Shown: positions 26,401-38,020, counted from the first letter of the stretch. The stretch: DNA of 64,000 nt from Tigriopus japonicus (GCA_010645155.1 JAAGOF010000081.1:816728-880727); one strand, 5' to 3'. The notes: generated from the letters alone by a model not told the origin. Translations and numbers: made by a program.

Positions 26401-29400
26401 GGAGGAGGGTTCCAGAGTAATTGCTTGTTCTTGGAATCTCTCCCAAGGCTCCAAGAGGTGATTTATGTTGTGGGAATATGATTACTGAGGAGAACTAATC
26501 AGTTTCTCATGGACCATTTGCTTGCCCGTAGAATATTCAACTGGTAACGGGAAAATAAATCTGCTTTGCATGTCGGACGGTTTCTACAAACTTTGAAAGA
26601 AAGGAAGAAAACTAATTTGATTGATACTTGTCATGACATGATCGCTACGTTCAATTGTTCCTTTCCTCCTCTTGGAACTCTAGGCACATTTTTATGGTCC
26701 AAGGCCAGATTTATGGAACTTTTCTGTTGCTTGTCATGTTCCAAAAGTCTTGGGAACAATCTCAACGTCCGGTTACAAATATGGCGTTCATTCCGGAAAC
26801 GAATTCTTAGAATTTTATTGCTTATTCAAGTCAATTCAGTTAAGGTAATAAGATCTAAATGTTGGCTTCAAGTCACGTCATCCGAAAAGGTCTTGTGTAT
26901 GTAGGTTACAAAATATCTATTCTATGATTGGAAGCTTTTATTGGATATCGTTCAAATCTTCTATTGTAATATTGGAGAAAATCTTAATTTGGCCACCAAA
27001 TTTCATTCATCGCGAGTTAAGTTTGAAGATCATTCTAATTTGCAATGAAAGAGATCTGGAAAGTGAATATTTTCGGCTTTCACATGATTTTTTTGTGATT
27101 CCTTCTTTTTGCAAATATTAAACATTTTTCTTGGGGACAAATATTTTTGACACTTTACTGGCTCAGCAATTTTTCTAAACATTTAAAACCAAGGGAAGAC
27201 GAATTCTATAGTACTCGACTCGAAAATCAAGAGAAAAATATTTTTGACCCAAAAAAGAACGAACCGAAAGATATAATAAAAGATTAAGGTGGGGAAAATC
27301 TTTTTTGCCATTTTAAACACAAAACTTTTGGTCTATATTTACAAACTTTCTTTTTCGGCAATAAGTTTCTTTCAACGTTTCCCCCACTTTCTAATCATAG
27401 GCATGTTAAAACATATTTTTTTAATAGAATGTACCCTTCAAAATCAGCAAATTGCCCCAAAAGTTGTTCGTATGATATAACATGTGGAAAGAGTGACTTT
27501 GGTACAGCCTTCTTAGTTCGTATTTCAGATTGTGCACATCCTCTCGCTATTCCATGTTCAAAAGGCGTGGACCAGGTTCTTCAGAAGACATGTAGCATCA
27601 TTTATAGCATGCCAAGAAGCCGTGTCACATTGATGGGGAATTTAGATGGAGGCCCCCCAGGGACCCCACATGAATCGACATTCAAGCGCCTAATCTGCAT
27701 TGGCATTCGGTACCACCCCGGGAAACTTTCGGCACTTTTGGAGTCTCCTTAACATCCCAAAATAGGCTTGCCTTTGAACGAAGAGACATTACCATTACTT
27801 CCAATTTGGAGCAAGCCATATCTTCGAGCAAATCCCATGTCTGGTCTGTTTCAACAAGATAAGGATGGGAGGAGGAGAGGTTTTTGCCAGGACCCAAACC
27901 CTAAGCCAACCCATTAAACTGGTTTCTAGTAAGATCCCAAATGTCCCCGTTCCAAGTATACACATGCTCTAAGCACACTGTTCGGACCTGGTTATAAAAA
28001 GGGTCTCATTCGCACTTGGATTAGAAAATCAGAGACGTAAGAAACCAGCAAGATGCCTTTTGTTCTTGCCAATGTTGGCAGAAACCCCAATTTGCATTTA
28101 AACTTACCATTTGTCCCACACTTGGTCGTCTTACAAGGTTCCAATATGCATCGAATATTCTCAAATACCAGCCAGGCCTACAGTTTATGGCATTAGCTAC
28201 ACAAGGATGAGTTTGACAAGTCAAAAACAGACGCCCGTCAGTTAAAAGCTCAAAACCTTGCAATTTGAGATCATTCCTAGCCAACAGAGTTAATACATCT
28301 CAAAGAATGAACAGTCGGTGTTTTCTGCCAAGAGCAGGATTTCAACGCCGACTATCAATGTTTTAGATAAGTCTACTGGGCTATTTCTTAGATTACAGAA
28401 GAACAACGTCATGATTTTTGATTGGTGGTCCGTTGTCGAAGAAGAAATTCTAGAGACACTTGAAGTCCATAGAGACGCGCGGGGCTGATGTTATGATGAC
28501 GTCATGATATCTAGCATATCTGATTTGCTAGTTATTTTTTATTTTTTTTATTTTTTTGATGGTAGGGTCGGAGGGTTGAAACTCCGCCTGGCCAGTGAAG
28601 CCAGCAATCACATCATCCAAAGTCTTTCTGATAGGCAATCTCATGTCCAGTATCAGAATGGCAAAAAGTTTCCTTGCGAAAGGTCGGGGAGGGGAATCGA
28701 ACCTGGGACCTATTTCAATATAGGAAAGTGCGCTAACCACGACGCGACATCTCCTCCCTTTGACCCTGTTATGCTCCTTTGGGGCCACGTTCAACTACTC
28801 TAAGTAGCAACACTCATATGAAGAATAATTAGGTCGTTAGTCATTACTCATTACCTACATACTAACTCTAAAGCACAAACTTTGCCCTTTTTCAAAGCCA
28901 AAACAAAATTTAAAATTTTGATTAAAAAATCAAAGGGTCTTTTGGGCAGAAAACTCGTGAGCCCAGAGCTTTTTGATAGCAGATATGTAGGCCCATGAAC
29001 CTACCAGGACCTGTTTGGAGGGCCCCCGACATCACACGGTCAATATGGTCGGCTGTTGCCGATTCTTGATCTAGGGTTTCTAGGAAAATAACGCTAAAAC
29101 CTTTTTACTTTCCTAACAAATGTATCAAAGTTTCTTCCTACTTAACGCATGGCAATGTCAACCCATGTGAACTAATGATCCTTGAGAAGATCACTTATGC
29201 CACCCTTTTGGCTTTACTAAATTCATCAAAGTTTATTTGATGCCCATTTGAAAGTCTCATCAAGAACACCTCCAGCCTCTGAAAGTGTGTCTAACCACAT
29301 CTAGAAGACGTTGAAACAATATCTCTTGGCAGGTCTAGTTGGAAATTGCCTCTTGAGGAGCCCTGGCAAACGGAAAGCATCGTTCCGTTTTGATCCAAAG

Positions 29401-31216
29401 GGTTGTTGGCTCTCTGATGAATGGCCCCTTCATTCGATCAATGTCACACACGGTTTGGATTCTAGTCACGTAAGTGGTGCATTTCAGCAATAACCGGCCT
29501 CTCAGATTGAGGATCGAGAATTGACGCATGGCCTTCCTTCAGCTTGTACATACTGTACTGGTTTTGTAGAAAAGGAAGATACGTACATTGGCAATTTTGT
29601 TGAGCAGCCTTTACGACCTCTTACATGACTTATGAGGCCATTTTTTGGAACACTTCTCACCAAAGAGCCTTCATTGAACTCTTGAATGTGAGAGCGTGTT
29701 CCAACGAAGAAACTTGTGATGAAAGAGAAACATTCCGAAAACTTCCACGGCCTTTTTTTATTAAACTCCTCTTTGCCTCAAGTCGGACATGGATCCATTC
29801 TCCTCCGTCATTTGGGCAAAAACTATTGTGCAATCCCAGAGCTTTCTCAGCTAAATGATTTTGAAAAGCAAACCAGCATCAAATGGGTAAACATTCTCTC
29901 ATCATGAACTTTCCTCGGGGATGTTCAATTAAATAAAAACTCTTTAAGTTTTTTATTATTGCAACAGAATGAACGTTTCTTGGGGTAGAACACGAAAATT
30001 TTGGACTTTATTGATTGACACAAAGGCATTATCTGTAGGTTAAAGGCTTAATAGCTCTCAACAAGAAGATTTTGTCGCAAACATTTCTTTTCTTTTTTTC
30101 ATAACTCTCTCCCTCAAAAGCTCTAAAACTTTGAGGTTTGCCACAAGACACTTAAGTTTATTCTAAAGTTATCCGTATTTTGTCGCAAATACTTTTCAAA
30201 ACACCAAATTCTCACCATCTGCCATGGTGTGGTTGGAGCATATCTCAAATAATGGTTTAATATTCCCTTTAGATGTTCTTCAAACAAGGATCTTTGTCCC
30301 AAAATTTCTCGAGCGGAGCCCATGAAAACAGGCCTAGAAAAGGTTTTAGAGCTCCAGTTTCTTTGATGCGTCCGCATCCGCTCCTTTGAAGGCCAAGCGA
30401 TTCAAGCATTGGACCAAAAATTGACTGAGTGAGAGAAGGATAAAGAGTATGGAGGATGAAAGGGATTTAGCTCTGACGTCGCTTTCATTACAACTCAAAT
30501 GGGGAGAAGAAAGCGGGGAGGGAGCCTTTGTAGGCCCAGATGAATTAGCGGCTTAAGGTCAGCGTAAGCTTACAACTTTCTTTGAGAGTGGGCTTAAATT
30601 TGGCCATTGCTCCAACGTCATGGAACAAGAGTGAGATATGCGAAAAAAACATTCTAGAGAAAGTATGGTCCCTAAACATTCCTAACCGAGACACTCCCTC
30701 GTGTTGACACGTGTTCGTCGTACAGTACTTAATTGAATAATTGGAGGTCGTGACTAGAAAAAGTTTGCAGCGTCACTTCTAACCACCACAGATTGGTTGT
30801 TGACTTGAAGCAATCTCATCTGCATTGCTATCAAAGACCTCCCAGAAAACCAGACCTCAATGAGTGGTGGCAATCTTTTGGGTCAACTAGCACAACCCAA
30901 GTTTACTTTCATCACAAGATCGAGTTACTCAAGGATGTTGTGAATGGAAAGCTGGATCATCAATCTCTCTATGCAATGGCAATAGACCTGGCGGTATTCC
31001 GCTCTGATTAGTCATCTCTAGTTCCATGAATGATATCATACAACGAAGTTTGGGTCTGAGTAGTAAACTACTTACGATCTTATTGTTCAACCGGTTAATC
31101 TCTTCTTGAGTAGCCTCCTGGCGTCGACGTTCCGGATCGTCCGTTTGTAGTTTCTCATATTTCTTCGATTTCCGTCCCAGGAACGGGGCAAGGATGGAAA
31201 AGGCTCCAGGTGCCAT
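11466..31216 (-). CDS. RING-finger (C3HC4) protein, 7 exons, 435 aa
   Basis: Exons are 31076-31216, 17479-17541, 15845-16157, 15102-15286, 13134-13339, 12833-13057 and 11466-11640. All introns are GT-AG, phases agree throughout, and the 1308 nt give 435 aa plus stop. Residues 1-68 are charged and probably helical. A RING finger follows at about residues 69-118: CVVC, then CGH, C-x2-C and CLIC, with spacing that fits C3HC4, so it should bind two zinc ions and act as an E3 ubiquitin ligase. The remaining 300 residues are low-complexity and Ser-rich (SIKSNSSIKSNSSVKSN), with proline runs and possible basophilic kinase sites (RRSNS, RRFS). The family is not recognised beyond the RING, and substrate and location are unknown. 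The first intron is 13.5 kb and full of repeats. The exon model is my inference from splice sites and phase. Confidence 0.82.
12023..12386. mobile_element. Palindromic element in RING gene intron 6
   Basis: The left arm, 12023-12139, and the inverted right arm, 12272-12386, are similar over about 115 bases. Both contain CATCGCT-AGGCCAGCCAGCA-TGTCCAGGCAC and CTGCCGCGTAGAC. The loop is about 130 bases and AT-rich. It is non-coding and shows no clear target duplication. Confidence 0.6.
14320..14941. mobile_element. Palindromic MITE, family A, copy 2 (RING gene intron 4)
   Basis: TGTACAAAGGTTGCTCAA at the left end is inverted at the right end as TTGAGCAACCTTTGAGCA (16 of 18 match). Both arms continue with AAATCATACCGC and AAACAGGGC. 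It corresponds to the copy at 611-1225, and the arms are better preserved here. Confidence 0.7.
18124..18578. mobile_element. Palindromic MITE, family D, copy 1, with 8-bp target duplication
   Basis: The element is flanked by AATCAACC on both sides (18116-18123 and 18579-18586). The arms carry GTGGGAGGCTAAC and CGTTCTTCTGCAAATGAGA, mirrored at the right as CTCATTTGCAGAAGAACG and GTTAGCCTCCCA. The centre contains a second hairpin, GAATTCGCCCTTTTATGG / AAAAGGGCTAATTCATT. Two related copies lie at 21335-21689 and 56542-56990. An 8-bp duplication suggests a hAT-type transposase in trans. Confidence 0.8.
20221..20394 (-). mobile_element. tRNA-derived SINE, family 1, copy 1
   Basis: On the minus strand this begins AAGGAAGCCAGAGTGGCCGC (A-box region), continues through a long variable arm and reaches TAGGTTCGAATCTTG, a B box, about 80 bases in. 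The head therefore resembles a type II tRNA (Leu or Ser). The body ends with the tail ACAGGGAATCGCATTTCTTG and an A/T-rich stretch. It is about 90% like the copy at 45221 by eye. Confidence 0.8.
21335..21689. mobile_element. Palindromic MITE, family D, copy 2, internally deleted
   Basis: It begins AAGAAGCACTGAAATCATGG and ends CCATGATTCCAGTGCTTCTT. The flanks ATCGAACC and ATCAAACG agree at 6 of 8 positions. At 355 bp it is about 100 bp shorter than the other two copies, having lost part of the central hairpin arm. Confidence 0.75.
21815..22164. mobile_element. Palindromic MITE, family E, copy 1
   Basis: Inverted ends AAGAAGCTCATGGGAAAGAA and AAGAAGCTCATTAGAAAGAA are flanked by direct TAGGATTACG at 21805-21814 and 22165-22174. 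Interior words (GCGACAAGTGGCGTTAACG, AAAAAAGCCCAACAA) recur inverted within the element. Related copies lie at about 47760-47995 and 53746-54090, with a further fragment at about 33990-34100. Confidence 0.7.
25079..25325. mobile_element. hAT-like MITE, GGGCCCA family, exact 8-bp duplication
   Basis: It starts CAGGGGTTGGCAACCA and ends CCGGTTGCCGACCTC. TACTAGAC flanks it exactly on both sides (25071-25078 and 25326-25333). The interior has repeated GGGCCCAC words. It is 247 bp and non-coding. Terminal motif and 8-bp duplication both support hAT. Confidence 0.82.
28532..28757 (-). mobile_element. tRNA-derived SINE, family 2, copy 1
   Basis: On the minus strand the head GGAGATGTCGCGTCGTGGTT is followed by AGCGCAC (A box) and, about 45 bases later, by CCCAGGTTCGATTCCCC (B box). 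A body follows with GGACATGAGATTGCCTATC and GACTTTGGATGATGTG, then an A-rich tail with AAAAAATA units. A second copy lies at about 57276-57476. Confidence 0.75.
28950..29075. mobile_element. Fragment of hAT-like GGGCCCA MITE
   Basis: CCCAGAGCTTTTTGATAG, TAGGCCCATGAACCTACCAG and TGTTGCCGATTC match the right half of the element at 109-355. The left end is missing. Confidence 0.5.
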
Positions 31217-34200
31217 GTTGGTCGTTTTCTTGTCGAATCTGTGTCGCTTTCTTAACGAATCTCCTTCAGAGAGACAGCATCACAGAGTCTTCAGAGGCAC
31301 TCCCGAACCAAATGTCACGACATTCCACAAGATCTCTCAATCGATCACCGGCTCTTCCTGGCCTGATTTGTCAGTTCGTCAGATCCTCAGGGTCAAAGCA
31401 TGACTATGCTATCAGCTGATATGTCCCGTTCAACTGCATCACCGAACCGAAACATACACAGCTTTGTTCCCGAGTTCGAGGCACAATGGCGAGCACAGCT
31501 CAGAAGTTTGAGGTCCAAGCACGAGCAAAACTGGTCTCGGCAAGCAAGCCACCAGTCCGAGATAAATAGTGGACTGAGCGTAAACGAGGGGCTTTTAAGC
31601 TTCAAGCCTCCATCCAGCTTCCAGTCCAAAGAGTGAGAAGGATGCTTGGAATCAACTGATGCTGGATGGAGGACGAGAGCGAGGGCGCAAGCGAGAGCGA
31701 GGAGGATCTTGGAATCCCAAGGAAGGGGAACACAACAGTTCTTCGCTCCCAAAGCCTTGCTTCTTTGGCTATGAAACATGACATGGAGGCGGTGAATGGC
31801 GGCGGCGAGGGTTGGAAACCGAAGAACAAGGCTCCTTCACGCCAACGATGGAGACCATCAAGGATAAAGTGACCAGATTTTCAGTGCAAAATTTCAAAAT
31901 TACAAAGTTTCATGGCTATATCCGGCAATACCAAGCTGAGGCCGTTCGGTAAACAACATGAAGGCCAGACAGATTATCAAGAAAATGATTTAGGAACCAA
32001 TTGCGTTGTGCATTGTGCATAGAATGGAAGAAGGAAGACCTTCCCATGACGTTTAAGGGCCAGGTTTCCGTCCTTCCTTCACCTGGATAAGACAGACAAA
32101 GGCCGCGTTTCTCTTGTTGGAGCGAACTGGAAGGTGGAGCAACGAGATAGGATTGTTTTTCCGTTCCATTATGTTCCACGATAAACTTTCATTAATCACG
32201 CAAGCCGGGATTCGATCGCGAAAAAACCACAAGAGCACTGACAGATTAAGTTCCTATCAGTGAATTACTGAGACCGATTAGTACTAGTTTAGTTAAGTGC
32301 TATTTTAAGTGGATATATTCAATACCTGGACAGATGGTAATCTTGGTCGCTTTTGTGGAGGAACACAAATCTTTTTAGATATTTTTTCAAGTGGAAAAGA
32401 TCCTTTCGGGGCAATCCGCTGTAAGAGCCTTTGCAAAACAATATTGACAGGTCCAAAAAACATAAAGCGGTGCAAACTTTCGGTTTCATGGAACAAGAAG
32501 CCACTTTGGTGCAATTGACAAGTTTGCCATCATTTTTGGGCGTGTTCCAAATATTCCGTCTGGTCACCATCGGAGTTTCGCGCCAAAATATTGTTCAGAC
32601 CTCGCGTTTTACTTTGAAAGAAGGCCACATTGAATGGTAACCCAAGAAGACTATGCATAAACGGATGCTCATGTTTTATTCAGACTTCAAAACTCGCATC
32701 ATACTTGAGCCTTCCAAGTTTTCTTCAAATGACAATGCGAGACGTAAATGTCGAGAGGAGAGAACCTCCTTGTCCCTCCAACCTTTCTTCAGGAACAAAA
32801 ATAGCCAAAGCCCCCCTTGAAAAATCCTGGGGGAAAAGCATGAAAAAAAGTCTAGGCTACACATTTGATCTTCTCATTTCATCATATCTACCAAGGCTAG
32901 CCGGATCTTTTCCAGAGTTAAAAGAAAATAATGGTCACGACAGTGAGGTTTAAGTGTCCATAAGTAACAGAACTAAAATAGAAATTGCAGTTCCGACACC
33001 TCCTTAACAATGTAAACAAAGATGGAGCGTGGCTGGCTCTCCAGAGGATTATCTCAAGGGATCTAGCAGACGACTCAAGGACTTCTTTGCCTTCAGCTCT
33101 CCTGTCCTTCCCCAGGTATTAAGTGGGACTAAACTCAACCTTCGCTTCCTCTCATCCTCCAATATTTGACTTTATTATAGTGGGATGAGGAAACCAAGCA
33201 GGGAAATTGGCTTCGAGCTCCCTTTTACCCTTCAGTGGTTCCCTCCTCCATCCTCTGGTCTGAGCAAAGGCCGTTTTCCCTCTCCCGTCAATCCACTACT
33301 CATAACGAACGAGCTTTGGCTTTGCCCGGGGACCAAGAAAAGGATGCGATGCGCAACTTACCACTCTCTCTCTCCCATGTAGTGTAGTAAAGTATAGTAT
33401 AGTACTATGTGGTTCTGTTCTTGAGTCCCAGGGAAAACGGAACGGACGACGAAGGCCAGTGAGATGAAGGTCCATGTGTGTGAGGGAGGAGGCCTCATTT
33501 CATTGCCTTTTCGAGGCCGGAAGGATGTGAACGGGAAACGAGATTGAGTTGGCCTTCGGCTGTTCAAGTCCATGAATTTGAAACGACCAATACACGCCTG
33601 GGAGCGTATTTATGCATTGCCGATTCCGACATGGCCTCGAGGCCGGCAATAGAGACGTACTACGTACACAGATGATGCGTAGTGTACATGTAAGTGGAAA
33701 GTGGCTGCGGATAACATGAGTGATGGAGGTTTAAGTCGATAAGTGCAATTTTGTACCCTTTTTCAGTGAGGTTTAAGGAAAATGAGGGTTTCACGTGGGC
33801 AATCTACGTAGTTTGGCAACATTCTAGAAGACAGGTGTAATGAATTTACAACTACGATTGAGCAGCGCCTTTTGCAATCAATCTATAGAGATCATGCACA
33901 TGAGGATTAATCCAGTCATTGGATCGCAAAATAAGATGAATTCAATCCCCTCCATGGATATTTTTTTAGTCAAAGGCTCCTGTTTGCTGTATTTTTTCTC
34001 CTGAACTTCCTGGTTTATTTGGATTTGTAAAAGCTACATGTTACAGCCACTGTTGCTAGTGTTCTGATGACGCTTCTTTCTCATGAGCTTCTGTACTCCA
34101 AATCATCTCATAAAACAAACGGTTTCTTTTGAAGAGTGGACCTCGTCTTGAAGTGAGAAGGAACCATCATCTGCCGTAACTTGGCCAACTCGAGCTCTTC

Positions 34201-34330
34201 TACGGCTTAACAGAATGCCTGAAATGAGCATGACCCACTGAAAAAGTACATATACATTAACTAAAGCTCGGATAAAATTCCAATCTTTTTGTTAAATGTT
34301 ACATTCAATTTGACAAAAGTTGATAAAACG
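31217..34330. other. Upstream flank of the RING gene, no gene seen
   Basis: This is moderately GC sequence with several open frames of 60-130 codons on both strands and no recognisable domain. The first few hundred bases should contain the RING gene promoter and leader. CpG and direct repeats such as GAGCGAGGGCGCAAGCGAGA (about 31677) occur. A MITE family E fragment ends near 34100. Confidence 0.4.
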
Positions 34331-34334
34331 TTGC

Positions 34335-34598
34335 TATTAGGCCGGTTGTTGAGGTAGTTTGGAAGTATAGTAGAAGTATATCTAGAAGCATAGAAGAACC
34401 ACAAAAGAAGCATATGAGATAGAGTAGAAATAACCATGCTCGATTAAGTTTTGCTCCATAAGCTGCGTTTTTCAATCACAGCTTATGTTGTAAAACTTGA
34501 TCAAGCATGGCTGTTTCTACTCCGTCTCATATGCTTCTTTTGTGTTTCCAGATATGATTCTACTATACTTCTAAACTACCTCAACAACTGACCTATTA
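34335..34598. repeat. Near-perfect long hairpin (palindromic MITE)
   Basis: The two arms of about 115-125 bases are inverted copies. The left reads GGTTGTTGAGGTAGTTTGG, then AAGTATAGTAGAA and AGAAGCATATGAGA. The right reads TCTCATATGCTTCT, then TTCTACTATACTT and CTAAACTACCTCAACAACTG. The loop is about 20-30 bases. Identity between arms is about 85-90% by eye. A transcript through it would fold into a long double-stranded stem. Confidence 0.75.
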
Positions 34599-35399
34599 CC
34601 TTGCCTAAAAATTGTCATTTTATGCCATAAAACCGTTAATTTTGGCCAAACATAGGTTTTGATTTTAGGCAAAAGTTTATAACATTAAGCTTTTCTTTTC
34701 TTTAACGTGTAGCTTTGATTAAAACTAAAGTTTTTGCTTCGCACAAATTATTCTAAAATGTAAAAGAAGATCAATTCGCCGTTATAGTAGTTATGCATTG
34801 GCAAACATTTTTGCTCGAGTAAAAATTGTGCCATTGTTAAGATTCAAAGCATTGGTGGTCCATCTACTTCCAATGGTCCCCAGTCAGTGTCAAACTCAGA
34901 AAATAACGTAATTACGTCTAAAAAATAGTCAGAAAACGTGAATCTCTTGTCCATTGTGTGGGTCCAATGGACTTCTTTCTATTTTCAGACCAGAGAGCTC
35001 GAAAAGGATTGGGTGGACTCGAAAGAAAATGGGCCAGAGTAGAATTTATAGCTGACATGTTGGTTCAAACTATGCAAGTTTTGTGATGATGTAGTGCAAG
35101 TAAGGCCTGCTAACCTCCACCCAAGGGAAAAACCGTCCATAAATCTTGGTGTGGTTTTCCCACTTCCCGTCTCCTCCTTATATTCCACTCAAAGGGTGTT
35201 TGTCATCAATTAGGACTGAGGAAGCACGAGGAGTCGCTAAGAACATCTCTCATGGGATTCATTACCTTAATGATGGTTCCATGGAACAATCCTTGAGCTT
35301 GAAGGAACAAGAAAGCGAAAGACCGATGATCTTGGAACAGGCAATTGACTCCGGATTAAACGACACAAACGATCCACTTTCTAGGCGTTCTCACTCGTC

Positions 35400-35900
35400 T
35401 TAAACCGCTTGGAACTCCTGAATTTCAAATCTTGAAGGTAAAACTTCTTGAAACTGACCGAAGTTGGCTTATCAGAACTCATGTGAAGATAGTTACTTGA
35501 GGAAAAAATAGGACAGAGCACATGAACGCTCTTAAAGACATCCAGTATCAGATACCTTTCATACCTTTTCTGAGTACTTTAGAGCCCTAACTTCTGGAGC
35601 CTCTCCCAATACGAGAGCTCTCTCATTCCTGTGATGTTCCTAGTAAAACATCTTTGGACCTGCTCGACCTTTTGCAAACCTGCTGAACTCATTGGAGCCC
35701 AAATGGGTGAGGCATATTCAAGATGCGGTTGAACAATCGACTTGTACAGAGTTAGCATCGTAATACTTTCTCTGGACTTGAAAGTGCGATAGATCCAGCC
35801 ACATGTTTGAAATGCCTTCCCCACTTTCAACTGGATATGCTCATCAAACTTTCCATCATCTTGGATGACAACTCCTAAATCCTTCATGGACAATACAGTA
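35400..35900 (-). pseudogene. CR1/Jockey-type LINE reverse transcriptase fragment
   Basis: The frame 35579-35893 encodes the C-terminal part of a non-LTR reverse transcriptase: DLGVVIQDDGKFDEHI, then LYKSIVQPHLEYASPIW and YWERLQKLGL. In the family these follow the catalytic palm and thumb. The frame then meets TAA where relatives usually have Tyr, and continues as RYERYLILDVFKSVHVL before degrading. The 5' portion, including the FADD-type active site and endonuclease, is absent. It is an inactive fragment with no link to neighbouring genes. Confidence 0.82.
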
Positions 35901-36346
35901 CCTGCTCAATATCACAACCTCCATTGTCTTTGAGTGGAACTTCTAATTTTGACGTCTCATACGTCATTGTGTGGAATTTTATTCCAATGAAAATTTCAAA
36001 TGGAAGAATACCGTAGCAGAATTCAATGAGACTCGAACTGTAAGGAAAATTCAACTCTAATCCATCTATTGATGTTTTCCTAAGCTTCGATAAGATAACT
36101 GATCAATGGTTCTGGGATATTTGAGGTGCCATGATTTGGCAAAATCCTTTTGCGTGATATTGACGATCATAAACATTTGATGAGGTCAACTTTGTTGAAC
36201 TTAGACCAAAATTTAACATTTTTCAATGTTGTCACTTCAAGAAAACCAGCCAATTTCCTCTTTCTTGTTGTTAAGAATGTCGCTACAATGGCTTTTAATG
36301 GTTGGGTGATGAATACTGTTTCTTTGGATTGGTTTTGAAGCAAAAC

Positions 36347-36689
36347 TAGTGATGGACCGAAAGGGCTCATAACTGAAACCGAAAGTTTCGGCCGAAAGAG
36401 GGCTTAACCGAAACCGAAACCGAAACCGAAAGCAGCTGACTACAAAATTGTTCAAATGCAAAATCTGCCTTAAAAATTAGAATGCTCATGTGTTCGATGT
36501 TGGGTAGTCGCAAATTTTGAAAAATCGGAAAACTTAAATTTCAGAGGTTTTTGGACCATTTTTTTTATTTTGTTGTCAAACTCCATTTTACATAGTGCTT
36601 GCCTGCTTTCGGTTTCGGTAGGCATAACCGAAACCGAAACCGAAATTTCGGCCGTAATTTCGGCCGAAAGCGCTTTCGGTCCATCACTA
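36347..36689. mobile_element. hAT-like MITE with CCGAAA repeats, exact 8-bp duplication
   Basis: TAGTGATGGACCGAAAG at the left is exactly inverted at the right end. AGCAAAAC flanks both sides (36339-36346 and 36690-36697). The interior has tandem AACCGAAACCGAAACCG and TTTCGGCCGAAA palindromes. A degenerate relative may lie at about 54465-54770 (TTTCGGTTCCGGTTTCGG, ending ATCCATCACCA). It is 343 bp and non-coding. Confidence 0.85.
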
Positions 36690-36699
36690 AGCAAAACAG

Positions 36700-38020
36700 T
36701 ATTTGTTAGTTTACATGGACACCGTTGAATACTGTCCATCATTTTGAAATTTTCACATTTGAAGCGCCAAAACGATATCCGATATCCAGGTTGACACAAA
36801 TTTGTGCTTCTTTTCAAACAAGTGTTGACTTTAAAAAAAGAAAAAAAAGAGAAATGTTCGTTGTTAAATTGAAATATTTGGAAACTTTGGTTCAATTGCC
36901 TTTTCAGCATCAAACCCAAATATGTGACGAAAAAAGAAAATCATTATTTTCTGACCTAAGAATTACCTAAAAAAATCCTTTAAGAAAATGAAATGAAAAA
37001 TTTAAATCTTAGAGAACACACTACGGAAACAATTTGACCTCAATGACCTTTTTTGTACCGCTACAAGGAATGGGATTCCCTGTAATGAGAGAGAATCACA
37101 CATGATATAAAAATATAAAGTAAAATGTGTTATTCAATGGGGCGTTTCAACGTGCATTTCAGTCATTTTTAGCGTCAAAAGCTTATTTCCTTTGTTTAAA
37201 AAATCCTCAGCTTAAGTCTAAAATAGGGGAAGGACAGTTGATTTCAATTTGATGCGTTAACTTTTTATTATTTTCATATTTTTAAGTAATTAGAATTATT
37301 TTTTATTATTCATTTTTTTCACAACTTGCTTGCTCTTTTTTTTAAATTCCTTGTCGCTCTTGGAGTCAAAAAAAAATACATGTATGTTTTTTACACACTT
37401 TTAAGCGTAAACGAATAGGCTTTGCTGAGCACAATATTGCAGAATGTAGCTTTGACAATAAAATCAAGGAGAAATTCAATTCATACAGGTTATAGACGCT
37501 TTGGTAGACAAAAATTTCCTTGAAATTGGCAGGCAGATGCACAAAAGATGCTGCAAAAAGAAATTTTGGCCGGACAAGTCTCCTCATGTTTTTCAAGATT
37601 TCCTCAAGAATTTCGGCTTTTTGTCATTTTCGAGACATTTTAATTACCATTTTCAATTATTTTGTCGACAAAAGTCTTTCTTTTGCCAATTTCAGAATGA
37701 CTACGTACACCTAGAAACTAAAAGGAATGCAGAATCATGCCAACCCTGTAAGCGTGTTTTCTTAAAAAGTTCCAAGTTTTTAACGGCCTTCACTTCTGGT
37801 CGTTTTTTAGCTCTATGAAAGTTCCGTTTCGGAGCCACAAAAAGGGCCGTTTAAGCAACCTCGAATGTCATTAATCAGACTTAGCTTTAGTTGTATGCTA
37901 GACCTTGTGTGCTATAGCCAAACATGAGCGATGGAAATAGCTAGTTGGTGCAAACATTTGAAATGAGATGGGGGACTAAACCAATATTGAGCAAAAATCT
38001 GACGATTAACATCCAACATG
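36700..38020. other. Intergenic region, SINE tail only
   Basis: This is AT-rich. The only recognisable item is a family 1 SINE tail on the minus strand at about 37056-37085 (TACCGCTACAAGGAATGGGA). No gene is supported. Confidence 0.45.

Larger units (their letters stand above)
17542..31075. other. 13.5-kb first intron of the RING gene
   Basis: It is bounded by a GTAAGTAG donor (31075) and a TTCTTACAG acceptor (17542). It contains SINE, MITE and hAT-like copies annotated separately. The rest, notably 22200-24800 and 25340-28500, is moderately GC sequence with many short open frames on both strands in which I recognise no domain. It could hold nested unknown genes or decayed large elements, but nothing supports a specific call. 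Confidence 0.5.

Noticed and set aside
31400..31872. Overlapping plus- and minus-strand frames upstream of the RING gene start
   Set aside because: Frames of similar length on both strands in GC-rich promoter-side sequence are expected by chance, and none has a domain.
32190..32226. Possible tRNA (CGATCGAATCCCGG on the minus strand)
   Set aside because: The B box-like stretch has no A box at the right distance and no acceptor stem can be formed.
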